Positions 29,027 to 36,466 of a stretch of DNA of 36,466 nt are shown one piece after another. Each line of letters starts with the position of its first letter. The stretch's first letter is position 1. The notes below the pieces were generated by a model, which worked only from the letters and a program-made list of their open reading frames with translations, had not been told where the DNA came from and searched no databases. The position numbers were made by a program, and so were the translations under genes. Location: positions 1 through 36,466 of the IMG/VR virus record IMGVR_UViG_3300025941_000064; one strand, written 5' to 3'. Source of the stretch: a virus.

Positions 29027-30556
29027 ATGCCGATTTTTCCACAAGGGTCGCTGAACACGACTGCCCTGACAGTGCCGGGCGTGTATGTCCAGATCGTGCC
29101 GCCACAGTTCCTGATCAACGGCGTGCCGTCCAATATCCTCGGGCTTGTCGGTACCGCGACGTGGGGCCCGGTCGGGTCACCGCAGATCGCCGGCAACCTC
29201 GGGCAGTTCACGGCGCTGTTCGGCCCCTATGCCAACCGTCTGTTTGATATGGGCACGTCAGCAGCCATTGCTTTCCAGCAGGGCGCAACGGCAATCATGG
29301 GCGTCCGGGTGACTGACGGAACGGATGTGGCCGCGACGATCGTGGTCCAGTCAACGTGCATCACCTTCACCTCGAAATATTCCGGCACATTCGGCAACCA
29401 GATTGTGGTTTCGGTCGGCCCCGGGTCGGCTGCCGGCACCTTCCAGGTGAAAATCGCAGCGCCAGGGCTTGCCCCCGAAATCTTCGACAACATCGCCGGT
29501 TCCGCCAACGCGCTCTGGGTTGCCATGGCGGCCGCGATCAACAGCGGCACGGCGCAGCGCGGACCTTCGCAGATCATCGTCGCGACCGCCGGCGCCGGCA
29601 CAACTGCCCCGACTACGGCATCCTATACACTGGCATCCGGTACAGATGGCACCACCACGATCACCGGCACGACGATGCTCGGCGTCGATACGGTGCCGCG
29701 CAAGGGCATGTACGCGCTCCGCGGCAAAGGATGCTCAATCGGTTTGCTCTGCGACCTGACGGATTCCACCACATGGGCCACGCAGGTCACGTTCGGGCTT
29801 GGCGAAGGCGTCTATATGGTGACATCGACCGTATCGGGCGATAATCCGACCACGGCTGCCACGACCAAGAGCACGGCCGGTGTCGACAGTTATGCCATGA
29901 AGATCATGCTTGGCGACTGGTGCTACTGGAACGATACTCTGAACGGAGTCCCGCAACGCCTTGTTCCGCCTTCTGCTTTCGTAGCCGGCAAGCTCTCTGC
30001 ACTATCGCCACAGAACTCGACGCTGAACAAGCAAATCAACTCGGTCGTCGGGACGCAGAAGTCGGCGACGGGTGTGCCCTATACCTCGGCCGATATCCAG
30101 GTTCTGGCAGCGGCCGGCATCGATGTAATCTGCAATCCGGTTCCGGGTGGCAATTACTTCGGCTGCGCCCTTGGTCACAACTCGTCTTCCAATGCGGTCA
30201 TCCACGGCGACAACTACACCCGCATGACCAACTACATCGCCACAACGCTGAACTCGGCGATGGGCATCTATGTCGGTCTACTGAACTCGCAAAAGACCCA
30301 GCGCCAGGCCAAGGTCACGCTGGACAGCTTCCTCGCCAATCTTCAGCAGCAGGAGTTGATCGGCTCGTCCGATGGCAGTGTGCCGTATTTCGTCGAGATC
30401 GATGCGGCCAACAACCCTCAGTCCCGCGTGGCGCTCGGCTACCTGCAGGCCAACGTCCAAGTCAAATACTTCTCGATCATTGAATACTTCCTCATCAACC
30501 TCGAAGCGGGCCAGTCGGTGCAGATCACCTCGACCGGCGTCAGCTTCGCTATCTAA
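29027..30556 (+). CDS. Contractile tail sheath protein
   Basis: This protein has 509 residues. LTVPGVYVQIVPPQFLINGV, ILGLVGTATWGPVGSPQIAG, DMGTSAAIAFQQGATAIMGV and the C-terminal SRVALGYLQANVQVKYFSII, EYFLINLEAGQSVQIT match the phage sheath family, including the conserved C-terminal strand exchange region. It is the clearest evidence for a contractile tail. Internal ~100-200 residues form a variable outer domain (GTDGTTTITGTTMLGVDTVP). AAGGAG follows for the tube gene. Confidence 0.9.
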   Translation: MPIFPQGSLNTTALTVPGVYVQIVPPQFLINGVPSNILGLVGTATWGPVGSPQIAGNLGQFTALFGPYANRLFDMGTSAAIAFQQGATAIMGVRVTDGTDVAATIVVQSTCITFTSKYSGTFGNQIVVSVGPGSAAGTFQVKIAAPGLAPEIFDNIAGSANALWVAMAAAINSGTAQRGPSQIIVATAGAGTTAPTTASYTLASGTDGTTTITGTTMLGVDTVPRKGMYALRGKGCSIGLLCDLTDSTTWATQVTFGLGEGVYMVTSTVSGDNPTTAATTKSTAGVDSYAMKIMLGDWCYWNDTLNGVPQRLVPPSAFVAGKLSALSPQNSTLNKQINSVVGTQKSATGVPYTSADIQVLAAAGIDVICNPVPGGNYFGCALGHNSSSNAVIHGDNYTRMTNYIATTLNSAMGIYVGLLNSQKTQRQAKVTLDSFLANLQQQELIGSSDGSVPYFVEIDAANNPQSRVALGYLQANVQVKYFSIIEYFLINLEAGQSVQITSTGVSFAI

Positions 30557-30569
30557 GGAGCCCTGACCA

Positions 30570-31016
30570 ATGCCAGTCAATACCGGTTTCGGCACCCTCA
30601 ATATCGGCAAGGATATCCAGTTGGACGTCACACTGCCGAATAACCAAGTGCTGCAGTTCAATTTCATCACGGCGTTCAACGCCAAACAAAACACGAAAAA
30701 GCTCGACAGCAAGGGTTTGGACGGCGTCAACCGCTTGGCCCAGATCCCGGATACATGGTCCGGCGATTTCACGATCGATCGCGCCAGCAGCAATCTCGAC
30801 GATTATTTCGCCGCGGTCGAGGCCGGCTATTACGCCAATGGCACGCTAAACGCCGTCCGGATCACCGAAACCAAGACAGAAGCCAACGGCGTCATCACAC
30901 AGTACCGTTATGACGGTGTGGCGCTCGCATATACGGATGCCGGGACATGGACCGGTGACGCTTATGTGAAGCAGAAGCTCACCTTCGATGCCTCCAAGAA
31001 AATCAAGGTGCAGTGA
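30570..31016 (+). CDS. Tail tube protein
   Basis: This protein has 148 residues. NTGFGTLNIGKDIQLDVTLP, GVNRLAQIPDTWSGDFTIDR, NLDDYFAAVEAGYYANGTLN and DAGTWTGDAYVKQKLTFDAS match the tube/major tail protein of contractile phages. It lies directly after the sheath. It polymerises into the rigid inner tube around the tape measure. The stop overlaps the next start. Confidence 0.85.
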   Translation: MPVNTGFGTLNIGKDIQLDVTLPNNQVLQFNFITAFNAKQNTKKLDSKGLDGVNRLAQIPDTWSGDFTIDRASSNLDDYFAAVEAGYYANGTLNAVRITETKTEANGVITQYRYDGVALAYTDAGTWTGDAYVKQKLTFDASKKIKVQ

Positions 31017-31402
31017 TCATGGCCGCAAAGCTCACAATTACCAAGGCTGCTACGCCTTCTGAGGAAGTGATCGAGGACGCCAACCGCGTCCATCACGTCA
31101 CAGATGCGAAAAACCGCGTCATCGGCATTCGCAAGATGAACATGAACGTCCGCCGCCGCGTGCTGAAGGTCATCTCGGGTGAGATGGCCAGCCGTCCGCA
31201 ATATCTCGGCATGGTCATGGTCGCCGCTTGCGTGGTCGAGATCGACGGTGAAGAAATCCACCTACCAGCCTCGGAAATGCAATTCGATGCGCTGATTGAT
31301 CGCTTGGACGACGATGGTTTCCAGGCGATTGGAAAGGCCATTAAGGAACAATTCGGGGTCGGCGAAAGCACAGATGATCTGAAGGCCCTCGCGGGGGAAT
31401 AG
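31013..31402 (+). CDS. Tail assembly chaperone, upstream (E/G-like) product
   Basis: This protein has 129 residues. ITKAATPSEEVIEDANRVHH, VRRRVLKVISGEMASRPQYL and DRLDDDGFQAIGKAIKEQF give the small helical chaperone expected between tube and tape measure. It ends at TAG 31400-31402, directly after a CGGGGGA slip site, and a longer frameshift product is predicted. It should coat the tape measure during tail assembly. The start may be the second Met (31019). Confidence 0.8.
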   Translation: MIMAAKLTITKAATPSEEVIEDANRVHHVTDAKNRVIGIRKMNMNVRRRVLKVISGEMASRPQYLGMVMVAACVVEIDGEEIHLPASEMQFDALIDRLDDDGFQAIGKAIKEQFGVGESTDDLKALAGE

Positions 31403-31572
31403 CAGCCGACCCGGAGTTTAGGAACTCATTGTTCCTCGTGAAGAACGGCGTTCCCTATGACGTCGCCTTCAGCCTCGGGCCGGCGGAAAAACTCGCACAT
31501 CTCGTCGCGCTTGGCGAAGATGCACACAATATATTCGACTGGGAATCGCTGACCTGGCGAAGGAGAGATTGA
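31013..31572 (+). CDS. Tail assembly chaperone, -1 frameshift fusion (E'/GT-like)
   Basis: A -1 slip at GGG (31394-31396, in G-GGG-GAA) lets ribosomes read GGA ATA GCA onward and continue to the TGA at 31570-31572. The fusion has about 186 residues. The added 58 residues contain NSLFLVKNGVPYDVAFSLGP, AEKLAHLVALGEDAHNIFDW, typical of the downstream chaperone segment in this gene position. A GAGTT-TAGG-AACTC hairpin (31414-31427) lies downstream of the slip site and may stimulate it. The downstream frame has no good independent start. This is the classic phage tail-chaperone arrangement. Confidence 0.75.
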
Positions 31573-32054
31573 TGGCCGATTTCACATTGGAAAGCATGGC
31601 CGCCCATCTATTCGAAGTGGCCGCCGCGATGCCTCTCGCGCATCACAACGCCCTTGCTCAGGCCGCACACATCGTCGAGACAGAGGCAAAGGCCGAGATC
31701 GGGCACTATCAGGGCTCGGCAGGCCCTTTCGCAGCGTGGGCACCCCTCAAGCCCGAAACCATCGCTCAAAAAGCCAATGGCGACACGCCGCTGCTTGAAA
31801 CTGGCGAGATGCGCGACAGTATCGGCACAATCATTGCCGAGACAGAGGCTCACGTCGGCTCCAATGACGACAAGGCTGTTTGGCAGGAACTTGGAACGTC
31901 TCGTGGCATCCCGCCTCGGTCGTTTCTCGGCGGCGCTGCGGTGCGCAAGTCGGAAGAGGTGAGGGATGTCATCGGTCATACGATGGTCGCCGCGCTGATC
32001 AAGCCAGCGACTTCCTTCGCCAATGGTGCCGTAGTGACGATCCCAATCCCTTGA
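31572..32054 (+). CDS. Phage virion morphogenesis/gp10-like tail protein
   Basis: This encodes 160 residues from the ATG at 31572, which overlaps the frameshift-product stop (TGATG). It shows AHIVETEAKAEIGHYQGS, WAPLKPETIAQKANGDTPLL, ETGEMRDSIGTII, VWQELGTSRGIPPRSFLGGA. The 'LL.TG.MR.SI' and 'PPRSFL' landmarks are those of HK97-gp10/P2-gpS-like tail completion proteins. It probably acts at the head-proximal end of the tail. Confidence 0.8.
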   Translation: MADFTLESMAAHLFEVAAAMPLAHHNALAQAAHIVETEAKAEIGHYQGSAGPFAAWAPLKPETIAQKANGDTPLLETGEMRDSIGTIIAETEAHVGSNDDKAVWQELGTSRGIPPRSFLGGAAVRKSEEVRDVIGHTMVAALIKPATSFANGAVVTIPIP

Positions 32055-32055
32055 T

Positions 32056-32781
32056 CTAGGGTATAGTCTGAAGGTTCGTCTCTGGGACTGGGATAGGGGC
32101 CGGTCTCAACTGCCTGGCAAGCCGGCTCGCAATGAAGAAAAACGGACCAGCCATACCGATGAGCATGATGATGATCGGGAGCGGCCCATTCTTCATCATC
32201 TGCGCTTCAGTCGCAGCAACGATCAGGATGCACGCCGCCATCATGCATCCGAGCATGAGACTGATGTAAAAGAAGAAGCGAAGAACGCCAGACGGGCGCG
32301 ATCGCGGGACGTCACCAAGAGACGTAGCCCCGGATCTGACTGCTTCAGCCAATCCTTCAGAATCAGTCAGGGCAACTGGCAGGCCAAGATTTAGAGCCGC
32401 CTGCCTAACGGCCTCGAAAGCCACGTCGGGCGAGACATCGAACCATTCACCGGCTAAACGATGTGGGTCCAGTATCCGATGCGCTTCGGCCTCGATCATG
32501 CGCCCGTCGATATCAGTGGCGAGCACATTGGCAAGCCTCAATTGATCCGGCGAAGCGGTTTGAAGTGATGCGAGGCGCATTTGGGGGTTGGTGGAATAGC
32601 CGACTTTCACTGTGCCGGTCTTGCTGGCGATCACATAGATATAGGACAGATTGGAAGACGATTGTGGCGGCGATATCCGCTGTTGCTGACGTCTCCCGGT
32701 GAGATCTGAAAGCGGCATACTAATCCCGGCTCGCAGGCCAAACGGCAATCGTGGCCCGCGAAGCCAAACTCTCATACCCAT
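32056..32781 (-). CDS. GIY-YIG-like (T5orf172/MUG113) domain fused to membrane helices
   Basis: This encodes 241 residues from the ATG at 32781 (GAGGA seven bases upstream); a Met at 32718 is also possible. Residues ~46-130 (SYIYVIASKTGTVKVGYSTN, PQMRLASLQTASPDQLRLAN, EAEAHRILDPHRLAGEWFDV) match the T5orf172-type branch of the GIY-YIG superfamily. Two membrane helices follow (VLRFFFYISLMLGCMMAACI, LPIIIMLIGMAGPFFFIASR). It is antisense within the tail operon, ends one base from the upstream gene's stop and overlaps the tape-measure leader. It looks like an acquired accessory gene, perhaps membrane-localised exclusion or a selfish nuclease. Confidence 0.8.
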   Translation of the reverse strand: MGMRVWLRGPRLPFGLRAGISMPLSDLTGRRQQQRISPPQSSSNLSYIYVIASKTGTVKVGYSTNPQMRLASLQTASPDQLRLANVLATDIDGRMIEAEAHRILDPHRLAGEWFDVSPDVAFEAVRQAALNLGLPVALTDSEGLAEAVRSGATSLGDVPRSRPSGVLRFFFYISLMLGCMMAACILIVAATEAQMMKNGPLPIIIMLIGMAGPFFFIASRLARQLRPAPIPVPETNLQTIP

Positions 32782-32849
32782 CCAGCAATCCTCATGGTCA
32801 AAACGTCGATGATGATGCGCTCATCCCACGGAAAAGTCGAGATATAGCA

Positions 32850-34640
32850 ATGGATGTGTGGAAAATTGGCGTCGCGATCAGCCTGGCTAACGGCATGTCG
32901 CCGGTCATTGCTGTTATTGCCGCCGATCTTCTTGGTCTGAAAGGCAGGGTTGGTGAGGTCGAGCGCGCCTTTACCGGCTGGAATACCGCCCTCATGGGCA
33001 CTGTCGGCATTCTTGCCGGGACGGCGATGCTAGCCGGTGTTGCCAAGCTTATCGAGCATGGCGATGAACTGGTCCATGTGCAGCAGCAGATGGCGGCGGC
33101 CGGCGTCAACCAGGTCGATGTCGCCAAGGCAACCGCAGATTCGTGGAAGGTCGCGGCTCAATACGGCCTGAAGGTTTCCGATGTCCTGTCGGATATCAAG
33201 GAAGCCCGCATGGTGTTCGGATCGACCGAACATGCGATGGATTTCATCGGGCCGCTCGAGCAGATGCGCGTCGTGCTTAACGCCACGACAGAAGGCTCAG
33301 GAAACAAGGCCGCAGATGCCGTCTATGAAATGGCACGAGCCGGGGAGTTAAAGGGCTTGCAAGGCCCCGATCAGTTCATGTCCTACTTCGACATGATGAC
33401 CAAGGCTATCACGGCATCAGGTGGCAAGGTTGACCCAGCGGCATTTCTGAAGGCGACACAGTACGGCCGTCTCGCCTCTAAGGGTTGGGATGAGGAATTC
33501 TATACCAAATATCTGCCTTCGATGATTCAAGAAATGAATCCAAGCCAGACCGGCACGGCCCTGATGTCGCTGTTCGGAACGACAATTCAAGGAAAGGTTT
33601 CCAAGCGCTCCCTTGGGATGATGGAAGACCTCGGCTTGATCGAGGACCAGAGTAAAATTACGTTCAATAAGCTTGGCGATCCAATGGGGATGAGCCCCGG
33701 TGCCATCAAGGGCACCGACCTGATGACCAAAGACCCGTACCGTTGGGCTCAGGAAATCCTCAAGCCGCTAGTGGAGGCCAAACTCGGACACGACGTCAAG
33801 GCCGGCGATGAGGACGCCATCCAACTTTTGGGCGGAATGTTCGGTAACCGGACTGCCGCTCAAGCGATAGCCACACTTTTGCTCGAGGGTAATCGCATCA
33901 ACAAGGATGCCGGTCTCATCAGTGGTGCTCAAGGCGTTGGGGCTTCAGACGCAATGCTTGCGAATGATCCGAAGACGGTGATGAAGAATTTCACCTCGGC
34001 ATGGGACAATCTCTTGACAGCCTTTGGCTCACCGCTGGTTCCTGTCGGTATTCAGGCAATGAACTCCGTCGCCAACGCGATGAAATCAATCACCAGTTTT
34101 GCCGTCGCACACCCGGAAGCCATCAAGATCATCGGTGAAGCGATCATCGGCATTGGCGTTGCTCTCGTCGGCCTTGGCGCTGCAGCCGTTATAGGAGCCG
34201 CAGTCGCGATTGTTGGGCCTGTCACGGCCGCCGTGGCCGCAGTTGGAGCGATTATTGCCAGTGTGGCGGCGTTTAACTGGCAAGGGATTACCGGCGTCCT
34301 GACCGGCATCTACAACGCGATATCTGACTTCATCACGAAGATGACCGGGCTTGCCACCAGCATGTTCGGGACAGGCGCTATCCCTAGGCCGAAGGATGGT
34401 GCACCGGCTCCGACGTGGCAGGCGCCAACCGGAGGTGGCCGCGGCGTCCTTCACCCGACCAACTATCCGATGAACGGCGGCGGCCCGCCTCCTGTCATCC
34501 ATACCGCAATCAACATCGATGGGCGCCGGCTCGCAACCGCTGTGAGCACGCACATGGCCCGTAACGGCTCGTGGAGCGGTTCGTCATCGACTTTCGATGG
34601 TCAGGCTATGCCGGCTCCGACTGACGTTTCCTACATCTGA
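32850..34640 (+). CDS. Tail tape measure protein
   Basis: This encodes about 596 residues from the ATG at 32850 (MDVWKIGVAISLANGMSPVI); the open frame begins at GTG 32751. It has long helices, a hydrophobic segment near the C-terminus (IKIIGEAIIGIGVALVGLGA, VIGAAVAIVGPVTAAVAAVG) and a Gly/Pro-rich tail. It follows the chaperone pair and tail proteins, and precedes the P2-U-like gene. It sets tail length and is probably ejected with DNA. The antisense gene overlaps the region before 32781, so the start needs care. Confidence 0.85.
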   Translation: MDVWKIGVAISLANGMSPVIAVIAADLLGLKGRVGEVERAFTGWNTALMGTVGILAGTAMLAGVAKLIEHGDELVHVQQQMAAAGVNQVDVAKATADSWKVAAQYGLKVSDVLSDIKEARMVFGSTEHAMDFIGPLEQMRVVLNATTEGSGNKAADAVYEMARAGELKGLQGPDQFMSYFDMMTKAITASGGKVDPAAFLKATQYGRLASKGWDEEFYTKYLPSMIQEMNPSQTGTALMSLFGTTIQGKVSKRSLGMMEDLGLIEDQSKITFNKLGDPMGMSPGAIKGTDLMTKDPYRWAQEILKPLVEAKLGHDVKAGDEDAIQLLGGMFGNRTAAQAIATLLLEGNRINKDAGLISGAQGVGASDAMLANDPKTVMKNFTSAWDNLLTAFGSPLVPVGIQAMNSVANAMKSITSFAVAHPEAIKIIGEAIIGIGVALVGLGAAAVIGAAVAIVGPVTAAVAAVGAIIASVAAFNWQGITGVLTGIYNAISDFITKMTGLATSMFGTGAIPRPKDGAPAPTWQAPTGGGRGVLHPTNYPMNGGGPPPVIHTAINIDGRRLATAVSTHMARNGSWSGSSSTFDGQAMPAPTDVSYI

Positions 34641-34648
34641 GGCGAATA

Positions 34649-35416
34649 ATGGTCAGTCTGGTCCTCGGCGGGATAACGTTTCAGAATTTTGAGATTCCGG
34701 AGCACATAAACTTCGGCGGCAGCCAGCATGCGGTCGTCCACAAGCTGATCGGCGGCAACCGTGTCGTCGATGCCATGGGACCAGATCCTGACGACGTCAG
34801 TTGGTCGGGACGGTTCCGTGGCCCTGGCGCGATGGAGCGGGCGCAAGCCATCGACGCCATGCGGGCAGCCGGTGGTCAAGTCACCCTTTCCTACATGAGC
34901 ACATTCCTTGTCGTGCTCATCACGGACTTCAAGGCAGACCCAGAGCGCGTCTATGAGATCCCGTACAAGATTACCTGCACGGTAGTCAGCGATCTCATCA
35001 ATGACGCTCTGGGGGCCGTTGTCGATAGCTTGGATGTCATCGTCAGCAATGCGCTTACGATCGCATCATCCTTTACGTCTGGCGGCACGTCATCGGCGCA
35101 AGTGTCGACGGCTGCGGCAGTCGGAACGGTATCGAGCGCCGTCAGTGCGGCCGGGACGTTACAAGGTGCTTCTTCTGCCGCACTGACTGCGGTCTCTTCC
35201 ACCGTCTACACGGCAGTGTCGACCATCGACGGGATAGCAACTGGCCTTGACGCCACTCTCGGCGTCGGAACCGGAACAGATGCCGGGGTCGATCCTGACC
35301 AGATGACATCGTTCATTACCTCGCAGCTTCAAAACTGCACCGATGAATCAGCGGCGCTGTTCTCGAAAGACAATATCAACCTGATCGGCAAGAACCTCGC
35401 GCTGAACCAAGGGTGA
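34649..35416 (+). CDS. P2 gpU-like tail/baseplate protein
   Basis: This protein has 255 residues (GAGG ribosome site). The N-terminal ~110 residues (VLGGITFQNFEIPEHINFGG, VVDAMGPDPDDVSWSGRFRG, TLSYMSTFLVVLITDFKADP) resemble the gpU/DNA-circulation N-terminal fold that follows tape measures in P2-like phages. The long Ala/Ser/Thr-rich C-terminal part (ASSFTSGGTSSAQVSTAAAV) is low-complexity, perhaps an extended helical stalk. It is likely part of the tail tip or hub. Confidence 0.7.
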   Translation: MVSLVLGGITFQNFEIPEHINFGGSQHAVVHKLIGGNRVVDAMGPDPDDVSWSGRFRGPGAMERAQAIDAMRAAGGQVTLSYMSTFLVVLITDFKADPERVYEIPYKITCTVVSDLINDALGAVVDSLDVIVSNALTIASSFTSGGTSSAQVSTAAAVGTVSSAVSAAGTLQGASSAALTAVSSTVYTAVSTIDGIATGLDATLGVGTGTDAGVDPDQMTSFITSQLQNCTDESAALFSKDNINLIGKNLALNQG

Positions 35417-35419
35417 CGC

Positions 35420-35641
35420 ATGGCCTCGCAAAGCTCTATCCCGGCCGTGGTGACCAATCGTGTCATCACGGTAGCCGGCGGCAATCTGTACGCTCTCGCG
35501 GCCCAATATCTAGGCGATGCCACGAAATGGTATCAGATCGCCAAGGCCAACGGTCTGACGGACCCGATGATAGTTGGTGTCGTGACGCTGACGATCCCGC
35601 AGAGTTCGATCACTTCAAACGGCGGCATTCTGGGAGCTTGA
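35420..35641 (+). CDS. Tail protein X-like, LysM fold
   Basis: This protein has 73 residues. VTNRVITVAGGNLYALAAQY, LGDATKWYQIAKANGLTDPM, VVTLTIPQ follows the LysM pattern of P2 gpX-like hub proteins. It lies between the U-like and D-like genes, exactly where X is expected. It probably staples the hub or baseplate. TGATGTG links it to the next gene. Confidence 0.8.
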   Translation: MASQSSIPAVVTNRVITVAGGNLYALAAQYLGDATKWYQIAKANGLTDPMIVGVVTLTIPQSSITSNGGILGA

Positions 35642-35642
35642 T

Positions 35643-36466
35643 GTGACTTTCAGGCAGCCGCGCGCCTTCATCATCGTGAATGGCGAGACGCTTAATTGCA
35701 TCAGCGTCGAAGTCAATATGTCGAAGACGCACAAGTCCGATACATTTCACTGTGAAATCCCGTTTGGCGCCCTACCGGCCTCCATGGACGCGGCGTGGTG
35801 GTCTGAGCAAGGCGATATAGCCGTGCAGGTCCAGTTTCAGCTAGACGCCATAAGCGGGGCTGTGCAGGTCTTTGACGGGAAGGTCGATAAGGTCGGTCAT
35901 AACTTCGATCAGCGCATTCTCAGCGTGCAGGGAAGGGACAAGTCGGCAGACCTGATCGACAATAAGTCGACGGAGAAGTTCAATAACCTATCGCCAGACC
36001 AGATCGTCAAGCAGATAGCGTCACGCCGCGGCATCACCGTTGACGCAGACGCCGTATCATCCAAGGGCGGCAAGATCTTCCAGATCGACTATGCCAAGCT
36101 TACCCATCGGGCTTCGGAATGGACGGTGATCACACAACTCGCCGATTTGAGCGGGATGGTCGCCTACATGACGGGCGGCGTGCTGTACTTCAAGCCGATC
36201 GATGAGCAGTTGCCAGTCCTGGACGTGGTTTATGTGCCGCCAACTGCTGCGAGTTACGCCAACGGCAATTTCATGACGCTGAAGACGTCGAGGAACCTCA
36301 TCCTCGGCCGTCCGGTGAACGTGAAGGTCCAGACATGGAACCACAAGGAAAGCAAGCGATACGAATATCAGTCCTCTGATTACTCAGGGTCTGGTGAGCC
36401 GCTGAACTATGAATACACGGTTCCCGGCCTTACCGGCGATCAGACACAAAAGCTGGCGGAAAAGCG
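35643..36466 (+). CDS. Late control D/hub protein (partial, right edge)
   Basis: The start is GTG at 35643, overlapping the previous stop region; about 274 residues are visible before the window ends. FRQPRAFIIVNGETLNCISV, DKVGHNFDQRILSVQGRDKS, ADLIDNKSTEKFNNLSPDQI, VKQIASRRGITVDADA and AKLTHRASEWTVITQLADLS match the GpD/gp44 hub family ('GRD.S..L.D..', 'S..QI...IA...G'). It forms the central hub under the tube. The C-terminus lies outside the window. Confidence 0.85.
   Translation, partial: MTFRQPRAFIIVNGETLNCISVEVNMSKTHKSDTFHCEIPFGALPASMDAAWWSEQGDIAVQVQFQLDAISGAVQVFDGKVDKVGHNFDQRILSVQGRDKSADLIDNKSTEKFNNLSPDQIVKQIASRRGITVDADAVSSKGGKIFQIDYAKLTHRASEWTVITQLADLSGMVAYMTGGVLYFKPIDEQLPVLDVVYVPPTAASYANGNFMTLKTSRNLILGRPVNVKVQTWNHKESKRYEYQSSDYSGSGEPLNYEYTVPGLTGDQTQKLAEK

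Noticed and set aside
32751-32849. The GTG at 32751 as the tape-measure start
   Set aside because: It has no ribosome site, and the protein only looks like tape-measure N-termini from the ATG at 32850. A short frame at 32793 ends before it.

Overview
This window is most of a tailed, probably temperate phage or prophage of an alphaproteobacterium, most likely of the Rhizobiales. The host inference rests on three things: a GcrA-family cell-cycle regulator gene, the codon use and GC-rich composition, and the general look of the small accessory proteins. The phage is contractile-tailed (myovirus morphology): it carries a sheath gene, a tube gene and P2-like U/X/D-type baseplate or hub genes. No integrase, lysis cassette or tail-fibre genes are in view. 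They may lie outside the window, since both window edges cut through genes.

Layout. (1) Bases 1-2654, minus strand: a leftward early operon of six small accessory genes. It ends at the left edge in a protein with 27-bp GAASATG-type tandem repeats and includes a nucleoside deoxyribosyltransferase-like protein. (2) Bases 2655-4060: a lambda-like immunity and control region. A leftward repressor gene (HTH plus S24 peptidase domain) is flanked on both sides by divergent control regions that share one palindromic operator family, RTRCC-N5-GGYAT. A small rightward winged-helix gene starts at the left cluster and a Cro-like HTH gene at the right cluster. (3) Bases 4057-14515, plus strand: a tightly overlapping early/middle operon of small unknown proteins, two tiny membrane proteins, an OmpR-type DNA-binding protein, the GcrA homologue, a RuvC-like resolvase, an MT-A70 adenine methyltransferase, a DnaB-type helicase and a DnaA-domain-IV-like protein. 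(4) Bases 14516-15150: about 635 bases with no credible gene but packed with perfect hairpins and two tRNA T-arm look-alikes, ending in a 13-bp intrinsic-terminator-like hairpin. This is the best candidate here for an undescribed element, a large structured RNA. (5) Bases 15167-25417: packaging and head genes (TerS, TerL, portal, protease/scaffold fusion, Ig-decorated capsid protein, head-tail connectors). An HNH endonuclease is inserted after the capsid gene, behind a perfect 10-bp inverted repeat. (6) Bases 25432-28995: a decoration/accessory block with a glycosyltransferase and an SGNH hydrolase. (7) Bases 29027-36466: the tail module, with sheath, tube, a frameshifted assembly chaperone, a tape measure and P2 U-, X- and D-like proteins. 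It is interrupted by one antisense gene, a GIY-YIG-like domain fused to membrane helices.

How it works together (inference). The repressor would hold both outward early promoters shut through the shared operators. On induction the Cro-like protein and the rightward operon would be expressed. GcrA- and OmpR-like regulators and the orphan adenine methyltransferase suggest the phage reads or reprograms the host's methylation-linked cell-cycle transcription. DnaB- and DnaA-like proteins and the resolvase serve replication. The noncoding RNA candidate sits at the early/late boundary, immediately before the terminase genes.
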